The notes under the pieces: generated by a model
Database searches by the model: none
Told to the model about the DNA's origin: nothing
What the model saw: only the letters and a program-made list of their open reading frames with translations
Shown here: positions 1 to 6,307 of the stretch, piece after piece
Layout: each line of letters starts with the position of its first letter
Numbering within the stretch: position 1 is the first letter of the stretch
Assembly (NCBI GenBank): GCA_047638815.1
Contig: JBLIMR010000039.1
Span: 1-26,654 of the forward strand
Direction of reading: 5' to 3'
Source: JAJRRH01 sp047638815
GTDB lineage: Bacteria; Bacteroidota; Bacteroidia; Flavobacteriales_D; JABDKJ01
Length of the DNA: 26,654 nucleotides
Translations under genes and position numbers: made by a program

Positions 1-217
1 TATAAATAAGATTTAACATTAAAGCAAAAACCAAATAAACGACAGGTATGTTGACATAGCTAATGAATAAACTCAAATAGCCAAATATCAACATGATAAC
101 ATTATAGGGTATTCTTCGAATCTCCCACCATATAATGATCTTGAGAATTGTTTCAAGCTTGCTTGATGAGGTAGGGAAATTCACAATTACAAAATGGAAA
201 TTAAAAATGAAACGCAT
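1..217 (-). CDS. Partial membrane protein, N-terminal part only (runs off left edge)
   Basis: An open frame of 72 codons reads leftward from an ATG at 215-217 and leaves the window without a stop. The protein begins MRFIFNFHFVIVNF, then a short polar stretch (TSSSKLETILK), then WWEIRRIPYN, followed by a long hydrophobic segment (about residues 40-70) that should hold at least one and probably two membrane helices. The amphipathic part followed by an IPYN turn and a helix resembles small uncharacterised Bacteroidota membrane proteins, but I cannot name a family. The frame stays open for 18 codons upstream of this ATG, to a TGA, with no standard start in between. No ribosome site is visible, so the start is tentative. 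It is divergent from hmgA; the 193 bases between them should hold both promoters, but I see no clear match. Confidence 0.6.
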   Translation of the reverse strand, partial: MRFIFNFHFVIVNFPTSSSKLETILKIIIWWEIRRIPYNVIMLIFGYLSLFISYVNIPVVYLVFALMLNLIY

Positions 218-410
218 CGGGTATTGGTCACTAATGAAATTTGCCCAAGAATCTATTAAATGATATATTTGTCATGCATACATTGCAATACAACCATGAG
301 ATTGGATCGAAACATAAAAAGGGGACTCAAAAGAAACCCTGAATAGTCTTCAGGTGAAAAATTGGTGATTCTCATCATCTTGTTTTGTTATTCATCTTTA
401 AAATATTTTT

Positions 411-1574
411 ATGCCTAGATATCACACATTGGGTGAAATTCCACCTAAAAGACATACTCAATTTAGAAAACCGGACGGGAGCCTTTATCAAGAAGAGCTA
501 TTTAGTACCATTGGTTTCGATGGCATGTCATCATTAATTTATCATCTATATCCACCAACAGTTGTAAATGAAGTCAAGGAAGTTAAATCAATGACTCCAG
601 TTGTAGCGGTGGAGAAAAACATGAAGGCACTGAGTTTTCAAGGTTTCTCAATTAATCCTGAGCAAGATTTCCTAGATAGTCGTAAAACACTTTTATGCAA
701 CAATGATCTACACATTGGATTGGCAGCGCCTAAGGAATTTTCAAAAGACTACTTCTACAAAAATGCAGATGCGGATGAAATGCTATTTGTCCATGTAGGA
801 TCAGGAACACTAAGGACAGTATATGGTAACATAGATTTTGAGTATGGTGATTATGTCATTATACCCCGAGGGACCATTTATCAGATAGATTTCAATGACG
901 AGAACAATCGCTTGCTATATGTAGAGTCTTTCAGCCCGATAATGACCCCAAAGAGATATAGAAATCACTTTGGACAATTGTTAGAGCATTCTCCATATTG
1001 CGAAAGAGATATGAAGTTGCCAAAAGATCTAAAGACCCACGATGAAAAAGGGACATTCAAGGTGCTTATTAAAAAGCAAAGTAAGCTTTGGGAGTATGTA
1101 TACGATAATCATCCTTTTGACGCGATAGGTTGGGACGGGTATCATTATCCATATGCATTTTCAATACACGACTTTGAGCCAATTACAGGAAGAGTACATC
1201 AACCACCTCCTGTTCATCAAACATGGGAAGGAAGAGGTTTCGTAGTGTGCTCATTTGTTCCAAGGATGTATGATTACCATCCATTGTCTATTCCTTCTCC
1301 TTATCATCACAGTAATGTAGATTCTGATGAGATGCTATATTATGTTGATGGCGACTTCATGAGTCGAAATCACATTGAAAAAGGTCAGATTACACTTCAC
1401 CCTGGAGGCATTCCTCATGGACCACACCCTGGAGCATATGAAAGAAGTATTGGAAAAGAAAGAACAGAAGAATTGGCTGTAATGATTGACCCTTTCTCAC
1501 CACTCATGATTACAGAGGAAGCAATGAAGTTGGATACTGGAGATTATTATCAGTCCTGGAGGATAGAGAAATGA
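411..1574 (+). CDS. hmgA: Homogentisate 1,2-dioxygenase
   Basis: Opens the aromatic ring of homogentisate to maleylacetoacetate with a non-haem Fe(II), the third step of tyrosine catabolism, in the cytoplasm. The 387-residue protein is a double cupin. The first half carries the cupin strand FVHVGSGTLRTVYGN and GDYVIIPRGT. The second half has YHHSNVDSDE (Y298, H299, H300, E307) and HPGGIPHGPHPG (H330, H336, H339), the segments that supply the iron ligands and substrate pocket in this family. Length is shorter than the roughly 430-440 residues of proteobacterial and animal enzymes, as is usual for the bacterial short branch. The next metabolic gene downstream is hppD, the preceding step of the pathway, so the two probably formed one unit before the 1571-2172 insertion. 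The stop codon lies inside the first unit of an octamer array. Confidence 0.93.
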   Translation: MPRYHTLGEIPPKRHTQFRKPDGSLYQEELFSTIGFDGMSSLIYHLYPPTVVNEVKEVKSMTPVVAVEKNMKALSFQGFSINPEQDFLDSRKTLLCNNDLHIGLAAPKEFSKDYFYKNADADEMLFVHVGSGTLRTVYGNIDFEYGDYVIIPRGTIYQIDFNDENNRLLYVESFSPIMTPKRYRNHFGQLLEHSPYCERDMKLPKDLKTHDEKGTFKVLIKKQSKLWEYVYDNHPFDAIGWDGYHYPYAFSIHDFEPITGRVHQPPPVHQTWEGRGFVVCSFVPRMYDYHPLSIPSPYHHSNVDSDEMLYYVDGDFMSRNHIEKGQITLHPGGIPHGPHPGAYERSIGKERTEELAVMIDPFSPLMITEEAMKLDTGDYYQSWRIEK

Positions 1575-1682
1575 TGCAATGATGCAATGATACAATGATG
1601 CAATGATACAATGATGCAATGATTCAATGCTTTAATGATGCAATGATACAATGATGCAATGCTTTAATGATGAAATGATACA
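1571..1682 (+). repeat. Tandem array of fourteen 8-bp units (ATGATGCA-type)
   Basis: Fourteen consecutive octamers can be read without gaps: ATGATGCA (seven copies counting one ATGATGAA variant), ATGATACA (four), ATGATTCA (one) and ATGCTTTA (two). Every unit begins ATG. The period is 8, so it is not in phase with codons. The hmgA stop codon (1572-1574) lies inside the first unit, and the array ends 20 bases before the ATG of the four-helix-bundle gene. There are no spacers, so this is not CRISPR. A three-unit segment of the same array recurs in inverted orientation at 2146-2172. Confidence 0.95.
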
Positions 1683-1702
1683 ATTGGTAAAAGTAATTTA
1701 AG

Positions 1703-2101
1703 ATGAAAATTATGCATGATCAAGAAATAAAATCGGAGAAGTTGGTGTTCATTGAAATGATGCAAGCTAAAACGAAGAAATTTGCCGTAGATACGATTCG
1801 TTTTTGTGATACGCTTAAAAATTGTAAAGCTTCATCAGTGATAACTTATCAATTGGTGAAATCTGCTACTTCAACTGGTGCAAATTATAGGGCTGCTTGT
1901 CAGTCTCGGTCGAAGAATGAATTCTTTAGTAAAATTTGTATTGTGGTTGAGGAAATTGACGAATCTCTGTATTGGCTGGAGATAATTCAAGAAGCTGAAC
2001 TGACTGTAGAACATAAAGAATTAGAAAAATTACTTGCCGTGGCATCGGAAATAAAAAAAATAATGTCGAAAGCTAAAAAATCAACGTACGAAAAAAAGTA
2101 A
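1703..2101 (+). CDS. Four-helix-bundle protein, S23 / 23S rRNA intervening-sequence family (Avd-like fold)
   Basis: A 132-residue all-helical protein. The centre, LVKSATSTGANYRAA with ...SRSKNEFFSKICIVVEEIDESLYWLEII following (about residues 51-96), is the signature of the S23 / four-helix-bundle family (PF05635, TIGR02436). Members were first found encoded inside 23S rRNA intervening sequences; Avd, the accessory protein of diversity-generating retroelements, shares the fold. Members form basic oligomers thought to bind nucleic acid; the role of free-standing copies is not known. This one is not inside an rRNA gene and no reverse transcriptase is present. It sits between hmgA and hppD, flanked on the left by the octamer array and on the right by an inverted piece of it, as an inserted unit would. 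The C-terminus is very lysine-rich. I chose the first ATG (MKIMHDQ); the second ATG (residue 4) is possible. Confidence 0.88.
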   Translation: MKIMHDQEIKSEKLVFIEMMQAKTKKFAVDTIRFCDTLKNCKASSVITYQLVKSATSTGANYRAACQSRSKNEFFSKICIVVEEIDESLYWLEIIQEAELTVEHKELEKLLAVASEIKKIMSKAKKSTYEKK

Positions 2102-2145
2102 AACTGGAATCAATGTGAGTTATGAATTGAAGATAGAAAAGCAAA

Positions 2146-2172
2146 CATTTCATCATTAAAGCATTGAATCAT
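2146..2172 (-). repeat. Inverted three-unit copy of the octamer array
   Basis: Read on the - strand, 2172 to 2149 gives ATGATTCA, ATGCTTTA, ATGATGAA, followed by ATG (2148-2146). The 23 bases 2151-2173 are the exact reverse complement of 1618-1640. The end of the tract also matches 1657-1677, including the rarer ATGATGAA unit. The copy lies between the four-helix-bundle stop and the hppD start, 13 bases before the hppD ATG. The four-helix-bundle gene is therefore bracketed by inverted repeats. Confidence 0.92.
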
Positions 2173-2185
2173 TATAAAATAAAAG

Positions 2186-3343
2186 ATGGAAGATTTAACA
2201 AAAGTAGAAAACACCAATTACAACCTAGATAAAATATTTCCAGAAGCTCAGGATTTCCTTCCTCTTTTAGGAACTGACTATGTTGAGTTTTATGTTGGAA
2301 ATGCAAAACAGACTGCACATTTCTATAAAACGGCATTAGGATTTCAGTCGCTGGCTTATGCTGGATTGGAAACTGGGGTAAAAGACAAAACTTCATATGT
2401 TCTAGTGCAAGATAAAATCAGGTTGGTGTTCACAACGCCTATGGGTGAAGAGTCCAATAATGACATTCAAGATCATATCGTAACGCATGGTGATGGGGTG
2501 AAAGTTGTGGCTATATGGGTCGAGGATGCAACCAAATCTTGGGAAGAAACGACTAAGAGAGGTGCTAAATCTTATATGGAACCAACGAAAGAAGAAGATG
2601 GAGATGGTCACGTGGTTCGTTCTGGAATTCACGTTTATGGTGATACTGTTCACATATTTGTGGAGCGCAAAAATTACAATGGGGCATTTCTTCCTGGATA
2701 TCAAAAATGGGAATCTCATTATAACCCAGAGCCTGTTGGATTGAAATATATTGATCACTTGGTAGCCAATGTAGATTGGAATCAAATGAACGTTTGGGAA
2801 AAATTCTATAGTGACGTAATGGGATTTGCAAACTTGATCACTTTTGATGACAATGATATTTCAACGGATTACACGGCATTAATGAGTAAGGTCATGACCA
2901 ATGGAAATGGCCGTATCAAATTTCCAATAAACGAACCTGCAGAAGGAAAGAAAAAGTCTCAGATTGAAGAATATCTTGATTTCTATAAAGGTGCCGGAAT
3001 CCAGCATGTGGCAGTTGCTACAGATGATATCGTTGGAACCGTAAGTGCCATGAAAGAAAGGGGCGTTGAGTTTCTTTATGTTCCTGGTTCATACTATGAC
3101 ACAGTTGGAGAAAGAGTAGGGAAGATCGCTGAGGACATGCAATTGCTTAAAAAGCATGGTATTCTAGTAGACAGAGATGACGAAGGCTATCTTCTTCAGA
3201 TTTTCACTAAACCTTTGACAGATAGACCAACTTTGTTCTTCGAAATCATTCAGAGAAAAGGCGCGCAATCTTTTGGTAAAGGAAACTTTAAGGCTTTGTT
3301 TGAATCTATAGAAGCGGAACAAGCTAAGAGAGGGACGCTTTAA
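2186..3343 (+). CDS. hppD: 4-hydroxyphenylpyruvate dioxygenase
   Basis: Converts 4-hydroxyphenylpyruvate to homogentisate (decarboxylation, hydroxylation and side-chain migration), supplying the substrate of hmgA. The 385-residue protein is a tandem VOC fold. The N-terminal half starts at the GTDYVEFYVGNAKQTAHFYK strand-helix. The C-terminal half carries the expected Fe(II) triad: H191 (YIDHLVANV), H274 (GIQHVAVATDDI) and E353 (LFFEIIQRKG). The spacings (83 and 79 residues) are close to those of the Pseudomonas enzyme. The C-terminal GKGNFKALFESIE helix that gates the active site is present. The ATG at 2186 is the first in frame and lies 13 bases after the inverted octamer copy, with no strong Shine-Dalgarno site. 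The stop codon touches another octamer array. Confidence 0.95.
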   Translation: MEDLTKVENTNYNLDKIFPEAQDFLPLLGTDYVEFYVGNAKQTAHFYKTALGFQSLAYAGLETGVKDKTSYVLVQDKIRLVFTTPMGEESNNDIQDHIVTHGDGVKVVAIWVEDATKSWEETTKRGAKSYMEPTKEEDGDGHVVRSGIHVYGDTVHIFVERKNYNGAFLPGYQKWESHYNPEPVGLKYIDHLVANVDWNQMNVWEKFYSDVMGFANLITFDDNDISTDYTALMSKVMTNGNGRIKFPINEPAEGKKKSQIEEYLDFYKGAGIQHVAVATDDIVGTVSAMKERGVEFLYVPGSYYDTVGERVGKIAEDMQLLKKHGILVDRDDEGYLLQIFTKPLTDRPTLFFEIIQRKGAQSFGKGNFKALFESIEAEQAKRGTL

Positions 3344-3382
3344 TTTGAAGATTTGAAAATGTATCAATTTGAAAATTGAAAC
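3343..3382 (+). repeat. Second 8-bp-period array (ATTTGAAA-type) at the hppD stop
   Basis: Five octamers in register: ATTTGAAG, ATTTGAAA, ATGTATCA, ATTTGAAA, ATTGAAAC. The period is the same as in the 1571-1682 array but the sequence differs. The first base is the last base of the hppD stop codon. The odd unit ATGTATCA is an ATG-type octamer that resembles those of the other array. Confidence 0.75.
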
Positions 3383-3426
3383 GTTAATTCAAGATTGGTA
3401 ATAATAAGATTCCTCCCTTTCAAGGC

Positions 3427-3485
3427 GGTGTGCAGAGCTTGTCGAAGTAGAGGTTAGGTGGGTTCATAGTAGCACAAGCCACACC
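3427..3485. repeat. Imperfect inverted repeat in the hppD-UDG intergenic region
   Basis: The left arm GGTGTG (3427-3432), a 4-base interruption, then GCTTGT (3437-3442) pairs with ACAAGC (3474-3479) and CACACC (3480-3485). The GC content is higher than the AT-rich surroundings. It could be a remnant of an interspersed hairpin-type repeat or part of an hppD terminator. There is no T-tract, so a terminator is less likely. Confidence 0.4.
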
Positions 3486-3519
3486 AACAGCCATTTATAT
3501 TTTCCAATAGCAAACCAAA

Positions 3520-4089
3520 TTGAAAAAATTACTAACCGAAATATCCAAATGCACCATCTGAGAAGAACATTTGGCACTCGGACCTAGACCTGTTCTGAAT
3601 GCTCACAAGGAAAGTAGAGTAGTGGTCATTGGTCGAGCTCTGGGTACTCGAGTGCATGCTAGTGGTGTGCCTTGGGATGATAAGAGTGGGGAGAATCTGG
3701 TGTCATGGATGGTGGTAAGCAATAAGCAGTTTTATGATCCAAAAATGTTCGCAATCATTCCAATGGGTTTTTGTTATCCAGGAAAAGGAAAGTCTGGAGA
3801 TCTTGGGCCTCGAAAAGAATGTGCACCGCAATGGCATAAGTCATTATTCGATTTGATGCCAAATGTGGAACTCGTTTTATTGATTGGCAAATACGCTCAA
3901 GATTATTATTTGCCTATACCTGATAAATTAAATCTCACGGAAAGGGTAAGGCGTTTTGAGAATTACCTGCCTGAATATTTTGTGCTTCCTCATCCATCTC
4001 CAAGGAACAATATATGGCAGGCCAAAAACCCGTGGTTTGGCGAATTTGTTTTGCCAGCATTCAAGGAAAAGATGTCGGAGATTTTATAG
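3520..4089 (+). CDS. Uracil-DNA glycosylase family protein, probably inactivated (in-frame TGA at codon 14)
   Basis: The body of the protein belongs to the UDG superfamily (COG1573-like): LGPRPV near the start, VPWDDKSG, FAIIPMGFCYPGKGKSGDL, PRKECAP, LLIGKYAQ, and motif 2 LPHPSPRN near the C-terminus. Relatives begin with a short helix and CxxC before LGPRPV. Here the upstream frame gives TTG (3520), KKLLTEISKCTI, then TGA (3559-3561) exactly where the second Cys should be, then EEHLALGPRPV. Translation could restart only at TTG 3571, losing that segment. Motif 1, normally GQAPG, reads GRALG, so the catalytic loop is also changed, and other usually fixed positions differ (DLGPRK, LIGKYAQ). 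I read it as a gene in early decay; sequencing error or restart at 3571 (172 residues) are alternatives. It lies 49 bases before a photolyase gene, so both would be DNA-repair functions. Confidence 0.75.
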
Positions 4090-4138
4090 CGACAGATATA
4101 ATGCCGCATAAGACTATATTCGCGACAGTTTTTGATAA

Positions 4139-5437
4139 ATGGTAGACAAAAAGAAAATCAACGTATTTTGGTTTCGCAGGGATCTTAGGCTCCAAGATAA
4201 TGTTGGACTTGACCTAGCGCTTAATAGTGGTCATCCCGTTTTATGTGTTTTTATTTTTGATCAGAATATTATCGATGAACTGGATCGAGACGATTCTAGG
4301 TTGTCTTTCATCCATGAGCAGCTGACCTTAATTAATGAAAATCTTCAAAAATACCATAGTGGCTTACATTGCGTGTTTGGAACGCCATCGGAAGAATGGG
4401 CGAAGCTCAACGAGTTGTATGATATTCAAGAGCTATATTACAATAAGGACTATGAACCTTATGCTTTGACAAGAGATGAGGAAGTAGAAAAATTATTCTC
4501 AAGACATAACGCAAAAGTGATCGCTAGTAAAGATCAAGTAATTTTTGAACAAAGTGAAATTGTAAAGGCTGATGGACTGCCGTATACCGTATTCACGCCC
4601 TATAAAAACAAATGGTTAGCCACATTTGATGCCGAAAAATATGCTTCTGTTAAAATTGATAAATTTCAAAATCTACTCGAAATTGATTTGAAGATGATAT
4701 CATTGACTGATCTTGGTTTTACGAAGTCGAAAATTAAAGTCAAGGAATTCACTTTGGCTTCAATTGGGAATTACGCTGAATCAAGAAATTTCCCAGGTCA
4801 AGATACTACCTCTTATCTGAGTCCGCATTTACGATTTGGTACTATTAGCCCCAGGCAAATAATTTCTCTTTTAAAACCTTCGGATGACGTTTTTCTCAGC
4901 GAATTGATTTGGCGAGAATTCTTCATGCAAATCATTTATCATTTTCCCGAATCGGCTCATCGAAATTTCAGGCCAAAATATGATCTAATAGTATGGAGAA
5001 ACAACGAAGATGAATTCAAGTTATGGAGTGAAGGCATGACAGGTTATCCGTTAGTTGATGCTGGCATGCGTGAGTTAAATGCGACTGGTTATATGCATAA
5101 TCGTGTAAGAATGGTTGTGGCGAGCTTTCTCTGCAAGCATCTATTGATCGATTGGAAGTGGGGAGAGGCATATTTTGCCAAAAAACTCCTTGATTTCGAA
5201 CTGTCTTCTAATGTTGGCAATTGGCAGTGGGCTGCTGGCACTGGTTGTGATGCCGCTCCATACTTCAGGATTTTTAATCCGATAGAACAATTTAAAAAGT
5301 TCGATAAAGATTTCAAATACGTCAGAAAGTGGGTGCCAGAGTTTGAAGGTTTCGGTTATCCGGAGCCTATGGTTGACCATAAGATTGCGCGGCTAAGAGC
5401 GCTAGAAACATATAAAATCGGCATAGCTAAATTCTAG
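4139..5437 (+). CDS. phr: Deoxyribodipyrimidine photolyase (class I cryptochrome/photolyase family)
   Basis: Uses blue or near-UV light and reduced FAD to split cyclobutane pyrimidine dimers. The 432-residue protein has the N-terminal antenna domain opening with VFWFRRDLRLQDN (about residues 1-130). The FAD domain carries ELIWREFFMQI, GMTGYPLVDAGMREL, TGYMHNRVRM and NWQWAAGTGCDAAPYFRIFNP. Aligned by spacing with the E. coli enzyme, the electron-transfer Trp triad is W286, W339 and W362. N358 matches E. coli N378, the residue facing the flavin N5 in CPD photolyases, so repair rather than pure signalling is expected. It is shorter than the usual 450-480 residues. The gene is followed by a likely terminator at 5447-5475. 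A photolyase beside a carotenoid operon is a common photoprotection arrangement. Confidence 0.93.
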   Translation: MVDKKKINVFWFRRDLRLQDNVGLDLALNSGHPVLCVFIFDQNIIDELDRDDSRLSFIHEQLTLINENLQKYHSGLHCVFGTPSEEWAKLNELYDIQELYYNKDYEPYALTRDEEVEKLFSRHNAKVIASKDQVIFEQSEIVKADGLPYTVFTPYKNKWLATFDAEKYASVKIDKFQNLLEIDLKMISLTDLGFTKSKIKVKEFTLASIGNYAESRNFPGQDTTSYLSPHLRFGTISPRQIISLLKPSDDVFLSELIWREFFMQIIYHFPESAHRNFRPKYDLIVWRNNEDEFKLWSEGMTGYPLVDAGMRELNATGYMHNRVRMVVASFLCKHLLIDWKWGEAYFAKKLLDFELSSNVGNWQWAAGTGCDAAPYFRIFNPIEQFKKFDKDFKYVRKWVPEFEGFGYPEPMVDHKIARLRALETYKIGIAKF

Positions 5438-5446
5438 TTTATATTA

Positions 5447-5475
5447 ACCGTCCGATAGTTAGAACGGTCTTTTAT
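5447..5475 (+). terminator. Probable intrinsic terminator of the photolyase gene
   Basis: ACCGTCC (5447-5453) pairs with GAACGGT (5462-5468), seven positions with one mismatch, around an 8-base loop. It is followed by CTTTTATT. It begins 9 bases after the photolyase stop codon. The stem is modest, so confidence is moderate. Confidence 0.55.
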
Positions 5476-5515
5476 TCGTATATTAAGACAGGAGAACCCC
5501 TTAAATCTTAATGTT

Positions 5516-5907
5516 ATGAGTGGAGCAGGTCACATGATGGAATTGAATAGGCGCATGAGGGAAATGCGGAAAGAAAAGGTAGGAGCCGCAATAAGTTCGA
5601 AAGGAAGAAATGGAGTCTTTCTCGTGAAACTCTCATGTTGAATTATGAAAAAGCAACACCTGCTCAAATGACAGCAATTGGAGTGAAGATTGAGAAGTTG
5701 AAAAAAAAGAGTCGTCAAAATCGAATTGTTTTTATCCTGGTTTTAATTTGTTTCATTTCATTATTCAATATTTGGTTAAAGATTAGTCCGCAAATAATTG
5801 AGCACGTTCCTGATACAGAAATCGTTGGTCCTGATCATCCAATCAAATCTTATTATGAGGATTATTGGTCGCAGGAGTTGCCTATGGATAGTGCCTTTCT
5901 TTTTTAA
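5516..5907 (+). CDS. Small MSGAGH-type membrane protein, frameshifted
   Basis: ATG 5516 starts MSGAGHMMELNRRMREMRKEK, the opening typical of a family of small Bacteroidota proteins of about 90-130 residues (basic N-terminal region, then a C-terminal membrane helix). The frame then runs to an early TGA (5639-5641). The coding sense continues in the next frame as GRSRNKFERKKWSLSRETL, then MLNYEKATPAQ (ATG 5635), to a helix VFILVLICFISLFNIW and a short tail. The downstream frame has no start codon between its stop (5548-5550) and 5635, so it is not a separate gene. One extra A in the AAAA run at 5574-5577 would join the halves into 130 residues. The function of the family is not known. Its neighbour at 5944 looks like a paralogue. 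The lesion may be genuine or a homopolymer sequencing error. Confidence 0.65.
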
Positions 5908-5943
5908 AATCGCTTTCTATTCTTTACAATTAAATATTTTTAT

Positions 5944-6237
5944 ATGTTATTTACATCTGCACAAAATATGATTAGTTCATTCAATCATAATCGTTCCATG
6001 CTTAAAAGAAGGAATTATAAGAGATTAAAGAACAAATTTCGAATTGAAGCAAAGGGAAGGCATATTGATCTGAAAAAAGCTACAGATGGTGAGATGAAAG
6101 ATTTAAGGCGAAAAGTTGAGCAACTTCAGAGTGAAGAAAAACGTCAAAATATAAATATCACGATAATTTGTGCAATCATTGGTCCGATCTTGCTTTGGGG
6201 ATTAGTATTTTTAATGAAATTAATGTTGAACGGATAG
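5944..6237 (+). CDS. Small basic membrane protein, paralogue of the preceding gene
   Basis: A 97-residue protein of the same layout as its upstream neighbour: an N-terminal helix with AQNMISSFNHNRSMLKRR (compare the MSGAGHxxxxxxR..R pattern), a very basic middle, the segment KKATDGEMKDLRRKVEQL that lines up with EKATPAQMTAIGVKIEKL of the neighbour, then one membrane helix (about residues 70-92). The order basic domain, short coiled coil, C-terminal anchor suggests a peripheral inner-membrane protein, but I know of no assigned function. It begins 36 bases after the upstream gene and ends just before the operator-like repeat of the carotenoid operon. Confidence 0.7.
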   Translation: MLFTSAQNMISSFNHNRSMLKRRNYKRLKNKFRIEAKGRHIDLKKATDGEMKDLRRKVEQLQSEEKRQNINITIICAIIGPILLWGLVFLMKLMLNG

Positions 6238-6244
6238 CTAAACA

Positions 6245-6276
6245 TTGTTTAACAGTAGCAATAAATAGTTAAACAA
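6245..6276. promoter_or_regulatory. 9-bp inverted repeat, candidate operator of the receptor-carotenoid operon
   Basis: TTGTTTAAC (6245-6253) and GTTAAACAA (6268-6276) are perfect reverse complements separated by 14 bases. The arm centres are 23 bases apart, about two helical turns. The right arm ends 7 bases before the -7 element at 6284-6291, and the pair straddles the place where a -33 element would sit. That geometry suits a dimeric repressor or a MerR-type regulator. Carotenoid operons elsewhere are often under MerR-type light or B12 regulators (CarH/LitR), but the regulator here is not in the window, so its identity is only a guess. Confidence 0.6.
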
Positions 6277-6283
6277 AAAAATA

Positions 6284-6298
6284 TATCTTTGCAAGGAG
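6284..6298 (+). promoter_or_regulatory. Bacteroidota-type -7 element and Shine-Dalgarno site of the TonB receptor gene
   Basis: TATCTTTG (6284-6291) matches the Bacteroidota -7 consensus TAnnTTTG exactly. No good -33 TTTG lies 19-21 bases upstream, which fits an activated or tightly regulated promoter. AAGGAG (6293-6298) is a strong ribosome site 9 bases before ATG 6308, unusual in a window where most genes have none. The expected transcription start would fall very near this site, so the leader would be very short or transcription starts elsewhere. Confidence 0.5.
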
Positions 6299-6307
6299 TT
6301 AATTTTT

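Noticed and set aside
1571..1682. CRISPR array
   Set aside because: Units are 8 bases and contiguous, with no spacers and no cas genes nearby.
1703..2101. Diversity-generating retroelement built around the Avd-like protein
   Set aside because: No reverse transcriptase, template repeat or variable-repeat target gene is seen; the octamers are far too short and regular for a template/variable repeat pair.
2402..2831. Antisense open frames inside hppD
   Set aside because: Low-complexity translations without motifs, opposite a clearly coding frame with intact catalytic residues.
3559..3561. Selenocysteine at the TGA of the UDG-family gene
   Set aside because: It sits at a Cys position, which is suggestive, but I see no clear bacterial SECIS-like hairpin in the following bases, and the altered GRALG motif fits decay better.
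5560..5640. Programmed -1 frameshift in the MSGAGH-type gene
   Set aside because: The sequence around the A-run (CGG AAA GAA AAG G) does not form an X-XXY-YYZ slippery heptamer in the zero frame and no strong downstream hairpin is evident; a one-base deletion is simpler.
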